A DNA stretch of 64,000 nucleotides from NCBI RefSeq assembly GCF_017916325.1, contig NC_090157.1:375001-439000 (forward strand). Direction: 5' to 3'. The position numbers and the translations under genes were made by a program. Under the pieces are notes generated by a model. It was not told where the DNA came from, ran no database searches, and saw only the letters and a list, made by a program, of their open reading frames with translations. Position 1 is the first letter of the stretch. Each line of letters begins with the position of its first letter. Shown here in pieces: positions 59,533 through 64,000 of the stretch. This DNA comes from Leishmania martiniquensis. Lineage: Eukaryota; Euglenozoa; Kinetoplastea; Trypanosomatida; Trypanosomatidae.

Positions 59533-62500
59533 ATGTACCGCGCCAGATCTTGCTGCGCCGTGGCGGTGTCAGCAGCAGCTCCCCATGCCTGCACCGCTAT
59601 TGGGACCGTGGCCCGTAGCTACACGCCCATCCACGCTCCTGAACCGGCGGTCGATCACTTTGGCGCCCTGCGCAGCGCCGACGAATGCCGCACCTTGTGG
59701 GCTCAGCATCTTCCTGTGCCATCGCTGAGGCGCGCCATCGAGCTTTGGCTGCGTTTCGGCAATGACCCAGTCGTCCACACCGCCGTCTCCCCTCCGTCAG
59801 CGAAGAAATGGGCAGTGGACGCGGCAGCGTCCTCGTCGCCCTTTGCTTACGTGGAGGACTACATGGGGTCCAACATGGTCACGGGTACACCGGCGCACGT
59901 CAAGGAGAGCGCGGAGCTGTGGTCAGCGTACTTCGAAACGATGTACCTGCGACGCATGCGCCAGTCGCGCCGCACGTCGAAGCAGTACGTTGGTGTGCCC
60001 GTCACAGCCGACAAGGGTCACGGTGCGGGCGATAGCGGCGGTGGCCGTGCGTCCTCGTCGGTGGCGAATCTGTTTCTGGACGAAGCCGATCGCCCCAATA
60101 CGAAGTGGGACGCCGACACGTTTTTCTGCGAAGTTTCGTACCTCAGCGAGCGCCATCTGAAAGCGAAGGTGACGAATTACCTGCAGCTGGAGAAGCTGCT
60201 CTGGGGCGGTGCAGCGACGCCGGATGCGTTTGTGCAGTTCTTCGAGGCCTTCCAGCAGCAGACCGTCACCCGCGTCCCCCTTCCTGTTCCGTCTATATGG
60301 GTGTACGAGAACACGGAGGCCAAGAAGAAGTGGGCTGAGCGCTACCTGCCAGCCTGCAGCGCCGCGCACAAGTTCTTTCAGGAGAAGCTTCGCCTCCACG
60401 CTGCCGACGCTGCTGCAGAGGCGAAGCTGCTCGCCGACGTCGCGGCTGCCTATAAACAGGTGCACGCCATCCTGCTCGAGCGCCGCGCGCGCCAGGTCGC
60501 AGCAGGTGTGTGCCCAAGCATTTGGACAGGCGACTGTGCGACCGCCGCCACAGCAGCAGCAGCCGAGGAGGAGGCGTGGGCCGCGAACGAGGTTGAGAAA
60601 GAGCAGCGCCGCATAGAGGAAGGCGTGTACGATGCGGAGGACCTCCTCGACACCACGGCCGAGTGGGCTGCCGAGCACGCGAAGCTCCAGGCGATCCTTG
60701 AGCGACCTCTCACCAGCAGCGGCTCTGCAGACGGGGCGCCGTACGATTTTTCGCTTCAAGACTTCTGGATGCACACGGAGCGCAGAGAAGCTCTGGAGAC
60801 GGTGCACGTGCTCGAGTCGGAGTCCCTCGCCCGTGTCGCGGCAGCCGCGCGCCGTCGCCTCTACAGCGAAACGTCGTTCCCCGATGTACTCGCAGGATTA
60901 GAGGAGAGTGTGGCTAAAGCGCATCTGGACCTGCGAGCCGCGGTACTGAAGCCGCACCTCAACAGCGTGTGGTGTCGCATGCACTATGCCAAGTTCGGCG
61001 CTGCATCACTCGTGCAGCACACCCACACAGCGAGCCGGCAGCTGCTATTTCATTACGCCGCCTCCATGCAGGAAGTAGCGGCTACAGCACAGTTATACTA
61101 CGCCACAAAGCCTTTGAGTAGTCAGCTGGACTACGCGTCGCCGTATAGCTTTCGTCGCTCTCTGGCGCGGCACTGCTCTCACTATGGTGTTGAAATGGCT
61201 CATGCGGCTCAGCAGCCGCTGCTGCTCAGCGCCGCGCACCTCGCCAAGGCCGAAGGGGTCATGGGCCGTGTAGTGCGACAGGCGGCCGCCTCCTTTGGGG
61301 CGCGTCGCCGGGCACGGCACAGCGCCGCGAAAGCGAACAATCAGCGCCTGCTGAATCCCGTCACGTCTGTGCTGGTCACCGCACCGGCGCCTGAGCTGCT
61401 TGCGGCTGGGGCTGATTTGCTCTCCGTCCTGCGAGAGGAAAAGGCACTGAAGGCTAAGGCGGCCAGCGACACGCTTAAGGTGTGGCCGCTTGGCTCGCGG
61501 CAAACAGTCTCGTACAGCTGGACATCCCCGGCGCTTGAAAAGCTGCGTCTTCTGCGCCTCGCTAACGGCTCCCTCACAGCGGAGCAGGCGGCGCAGCGAG
61601 ATCAGCTGCGGCAGGCGGGAAGACTTGAAATCTCGATGTGGCGGCGGCGCACTGTCGACGAGTGTCAACGGGCCAGCGCGCAGGCGCAGCAGGAGGCGAC
61701 TGATGTGCAGGCGCTCATCGCTGAAACGCCGGCCCTGCAGGAGGTGTCATCGTACGCGACGCATCTCTACGTTACACTCACCCGTGAACAGGAGCAGCAG
61801 CAGCAGTCCAGCACCGGCGCCGCGTCGACGCCGCAGGCGTGCCTCGAGAGCAGTGAGGAATGGGTCTTCGCCGTAATGTTGGACGATAACGTGCCGCTCT
61901 CCGAGACGCAATCGACAGAGGTGTTTCTCCCGTACGTCGACGCTGCAGGCCGGCGCCTGCCCAACGGCGAATACCGTGTAGTCGTGCGCGCTGTGGACCG
62001 CGAGTTGAACCCGACCGAGCACCCGACGCTCATGAGCGAGGCCGCCTCCGCGTCCTTCTCTGTTGTCGACGCGCTCCCGCAGCTCTACATGCAGTACACG
62101 CAGCATCAGCAGCCCGGCGGCGCGGCGGCGGGGGCGCCGGCCGAGGCACCGCTTGAGGGCGACATGGCAGGCAGTGAGTTAATACCGTTCTGTGCTTTTC
62201 TTCGTGAAGCCGGCCTGCACGTCTCACTCAGTGCCGAGTTCGCCATGGGCCAATCCCTGGACAAGCAGGGTAACGTCTCGATGGCGGAGGTGGCGGCGGT
62301 GCTGCGGGGCACGGAGTACCACCGCAGTCAGTGTGAGCTCGGCATCACAGACGCCCAGCGCACCATTGAGCCGCAGTGTCGTCTGCACTGGTCCCTCTAT
62401 CACCCAGGCGCGACAGAGCATGAGTGGGCAGCGGCGCGGCGCCGTGTGCTACAGCGTGCCATGGCAGAGGAGCGCGACTGGTGGCTGCCCGACCCTATGT

Positions 62501-63192
62501 TGGAGGTGACAGATGTGCGGACCGACAGCGCAAGCGGCGCGTCCTTGACATTCGCTGCCTACCCCGCTGTTGCACGATATGGCACGGAGCTGTGCACCGT
62601 TCTGCGCGCCCATGGTACAAGCTGCATGGACTATGCCGTGTTGCCCGCAGCCCCCAGCGCAAAGGCGCCCGCCTCTGGGGCCGGCGCGAAGGTGCAGGCA
62701 GAGTGCACTGTGGACGGAACCGGTGCCCTTGCGTCACTGCACTACGGCGCACCAATCAGCGCGGCAGACGTCACGGTCGAGGACGCGCTGAACGCAGCCA
62801 TGGAAGCGATACAAGTGGCGCAGATGCGGCACAGCACGCTGTCGATGGTAAAACTGAGTGCGTTCGAGAAACAGGCGCAGGCAATGCTTTTGTGCGGCGT
62901 TTACGGCCACGAGTTTGGTGGTAAGTACGGCCGCACCTACGCGTACGCATTGGATAAGGCAAAGCGCGAGATGGCGGAGACAGCTGAGTCTGGACACGTT
63001 GCCTCGCTTCAAGCCGCGGACGCCGAGAAGCTTCGGCTGTTGGATCAGGAGCAGACGTCGACGGCAGTGGACCGCTTCGCATCTCAGACGAACCCTGAGC
63101 AACGCCTGACTCGCTTCGCACCGCGCTCAACTTTGAGCGGCTACAACATGGAGGACGCAGCCCCGAGTCAAACGTCCACGTGGGGCCAATAG
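59533..63192 (+). CDS. Large probably mitochondrial protein, unknown function
   Basis: A 1,219-residue protein. The N-terminus (MYRARSCCAVAVSAAAPHAC, then TAIGTVARSY) is rich in Ala, Arg and Ser with no acidic residue for about 35 positions, a good mitochondrial presequence. The rest is dense in Ala, Glu, Arg, Leu and Trp with long helical stretches (for example about 260-330 and 350-420), and little low-complexity sequence compared with its neighbours, which suggests constraint over its full length. A weak EF-hand-like loop (SLDKQGNVSMAE) lies at about residue 910. I recognise no catalytic motif. Size, helicity and presequence would suit one of the large kinetoplastid-specific mitoribosome or mitochondrial RNA-processing proteins, but this is a guess. 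Confidence 0.75.
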   Translation: MYRARSCCAVAVSAAAPHACTAIGTVARSYTPIHAPEPAVDHFGALRSADECRTLWAQHLPVPSLRRAIELWLRFGNDPVVHTAVSPPSAKKWAVDAAASSSPFAYVEDYMGSNMVTGTPAHVKESAELWSAYFETMYLRRMRQSRRTSKQYVGVPVTADKGHGAGDSGGGRASSSVANLFLDEADRPNTKWDADTFFCEVSYLSERHLKAKVTNYLQLEKLLWGGAATPDAFVQFFEAFQQQTVTRVPLPVPSIWVYENTEAKKKWAERYLPACSAAHKFFQEKLRLHAADAAAEAKLLADVAAAYKQVHAILLERRARQVAAGVCPSIWTGDCATAATAAAAEEEAWAANEVEKEQRRIEEGVYDAEDLLDTTAEWAAEHAKLQAILERPLTSSGSADGAPYDFSLQDFWMHTERREALETVHVLESESLARVAAAARRRLYSETSFPDVLAGLEESVAKAHLDLRAAVLKPHLNSVWCRMHYAKFGAASLVQHTHTASRQLLFHYAASMQEVAATAQLYYATKPLSSQLDYASPYSFRRSLARHCSHYGVEMAHAAQQPLLLSAAHLAKAEGVMGRVVRQAAASFGARRRARHSAAKANNQRLLNPVTSVLVTAPAPELLAAGADLLSVLREEKALKAKAASDTLKVWPLGSRQTVSYSWTSPALEKLRLLRLANGSLTAEQAAQRDQLRQAGRLEISMWRRRTVDECQRASAQAQQEATDVQALIAETPALQEVSSYATHLYVTLTREQEQQQQSSTGAASTPQACLESSEEWVFAVMLDDNVPLSETQSTEVFLPYVDAAGRRLPNGEYRVVVRAVDRELNPTEHPTLMSEAASASFSVVDALPQLYMQYTQHQQPGGAAAGAPAEAPLEGDMAGSELIPFCAFLREAGLHVSLSAEFAMGQSLDKQGNVSMAEVAAVLRGTEYHRSQCELGITDAQRTIEPQCRLHWSLYHPGATEHEWAAARRRVLQRAMAEERDWWLPDPMLEVTDVRTDSASGASLTFAAYPAVARYGTELCTVLRAHGTSCMDYAVLPAAPSAKAPASGAGAKVQAECTVDGTGALASLHYGAPISAADVTVEDALNAAMEAIQVAQMRHSTLSMVKLSAFEKQAQAMLLCGVYGHEFGGKYGRTYAYALDKAKREMAETAESGHVASLQAADAEKLRLLDQEQTSTAVDRFASQTNPEQRLTRFAPRSTLSGYNMEDAAPSQTSTWGQ

Positions 63193-64000
63193 CCGAGAGC
63201 GCCAGCGTCGCTCTTCGGGCGGATGCTCGGGAAGAGGGAGAGCTGTGTGTGTGTGTGTCTTTTCGTTCTTAAGCCGCGTGACTTCTCTGTGTGCCTTGGC
63301 GCAATGCGTTGTGCATGAGGAGAGCGCTGTTTTTCCGCTGTGCTTCGTGTATCTTGCTCACTACCGTCGGAGGTGGAGGGGCGCGCACGCCACGGCCGCC
63401 TCTCCGGCTTCATTGGGTGAGAAGAGAAGAGAGGGGGACGAGTGGTCAACGTGGATTTGTGGGCGTACTCGGATCGCCGTCCCCGTCTTGGTCTCTACTC
63501 TCCCCTCTGCTCCCTATCGTACACGCCCTTCGTGTACACGCAGCTGCGGCGTGTCCTCATCTGTGTGCTATCTTGGGCGCATGCACAGACAGACATCCCA
63601 CCGGTGTTACCGCTGACCGGCACGCAGAGGTGCAGAGCGGAAGCGTTGGGGGGGGGGTACTCACGTCCTCCGTGCGTCTTCGCTGCCATCACAAGAGGAT
63701 ATGAAAAACACTCGAGGAGATGTCTCAGAAGCAGTCGCTTCCCTTGCGGTCGGGACAAAAGGGACGCATGGGAGCCTACCAGAGGGATAGGGTGGGGAGA
63801 GGGGAGGTGGGCGGGGCGAGCAGACCGAGTGCGGGTCGCCACCGAAGGTTTCATCGAGTGTACCGTCAGTGACGCTCAGCTTCTGGTCGCCCAAGCGCGC
63901 GTGCCGATATTCCTATTCCATTCGCCTACGCGCCACCGCCCCTTCGGCCACCTCTCCCGGATGTCTGCACATTGGCAGACGCGCAGTCGCACCTTCGTGC
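63193..64000 (+). other. 3' flank at window end, no gene seen
   Basis: About 800 bp with a TG run (63244-63259), a G run (about 63649-63657) and pyrimidine stretches. No supported coding start for a next gene is visible before the window ends. Confidence 0.6.

Overview
The window looks like part of a trypanosomatid nuclear chromosome, most likely Leishmania or a close Leishmaniinae relative. All convincing genes lie on the + strand and have no visible introns. The ORFs are GC-rich and long, and are separated by 0.7-3 kb spacers full of polypyrimidine tracts and CA/TG/TA microsatellites. This is the usual layout of one polycistronic transcription unit whose transcripts are trans-spliced with a spliced leader. 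I see no strand switch, rRNA, tRNA or CRISPR array. The species cannot be fixed from the sequence alone.

Left part (1-20 kb): a YbaB/EbfC-domain protein; a very large low-complexity protein of unknown function; a short secreted protein made of five 20-residue repeats, each with an N-glycosylation sequon; about 4 kb without an intact gene but with a decayed ORF; mitoribosomal protein uL22m; an unknown 711-residue protein; a conserved-looking 121-residue protein; and a 52-codon membrane microprotein.

Middle part (20-36 kb): a flagellar IQUB-like protein, the splicing factor Prp18, a frameshifted MICU-type (mitochondrial calcium uptake) EF-hand pseudogene, and two BCS1-like AAA proteins. The BCS1-like genes share an apparently identical 2,117-bp block covering the AAA domain and 3' flank, while their N-termini differ. 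Both carry an altered Walker A motif.

Right part (36-64 kb): a NEK-like kinase, a 3-kb spacer with a probable degenerate retroposon and a doubtful small ORF, a kinesin-3-like motor, a giant NPRL2-like (GATOR1) protein of about 1,869 residues, a 62-residue membrane microprotein, a WD40 protein, and a large probably mitochondrial protein of unknown function.

The genes do not form a pathway, as is usual in these units. Themes that recur are mitochondrial functions (uL22m, the two BCS1-like genes, the MICU remnant, probably the 1,219-residue protein) and flagellum or cytoskeleton (IQUB, kinesin, NEK). Family assignments come from reading motifs and recalling family features; no database search was run.
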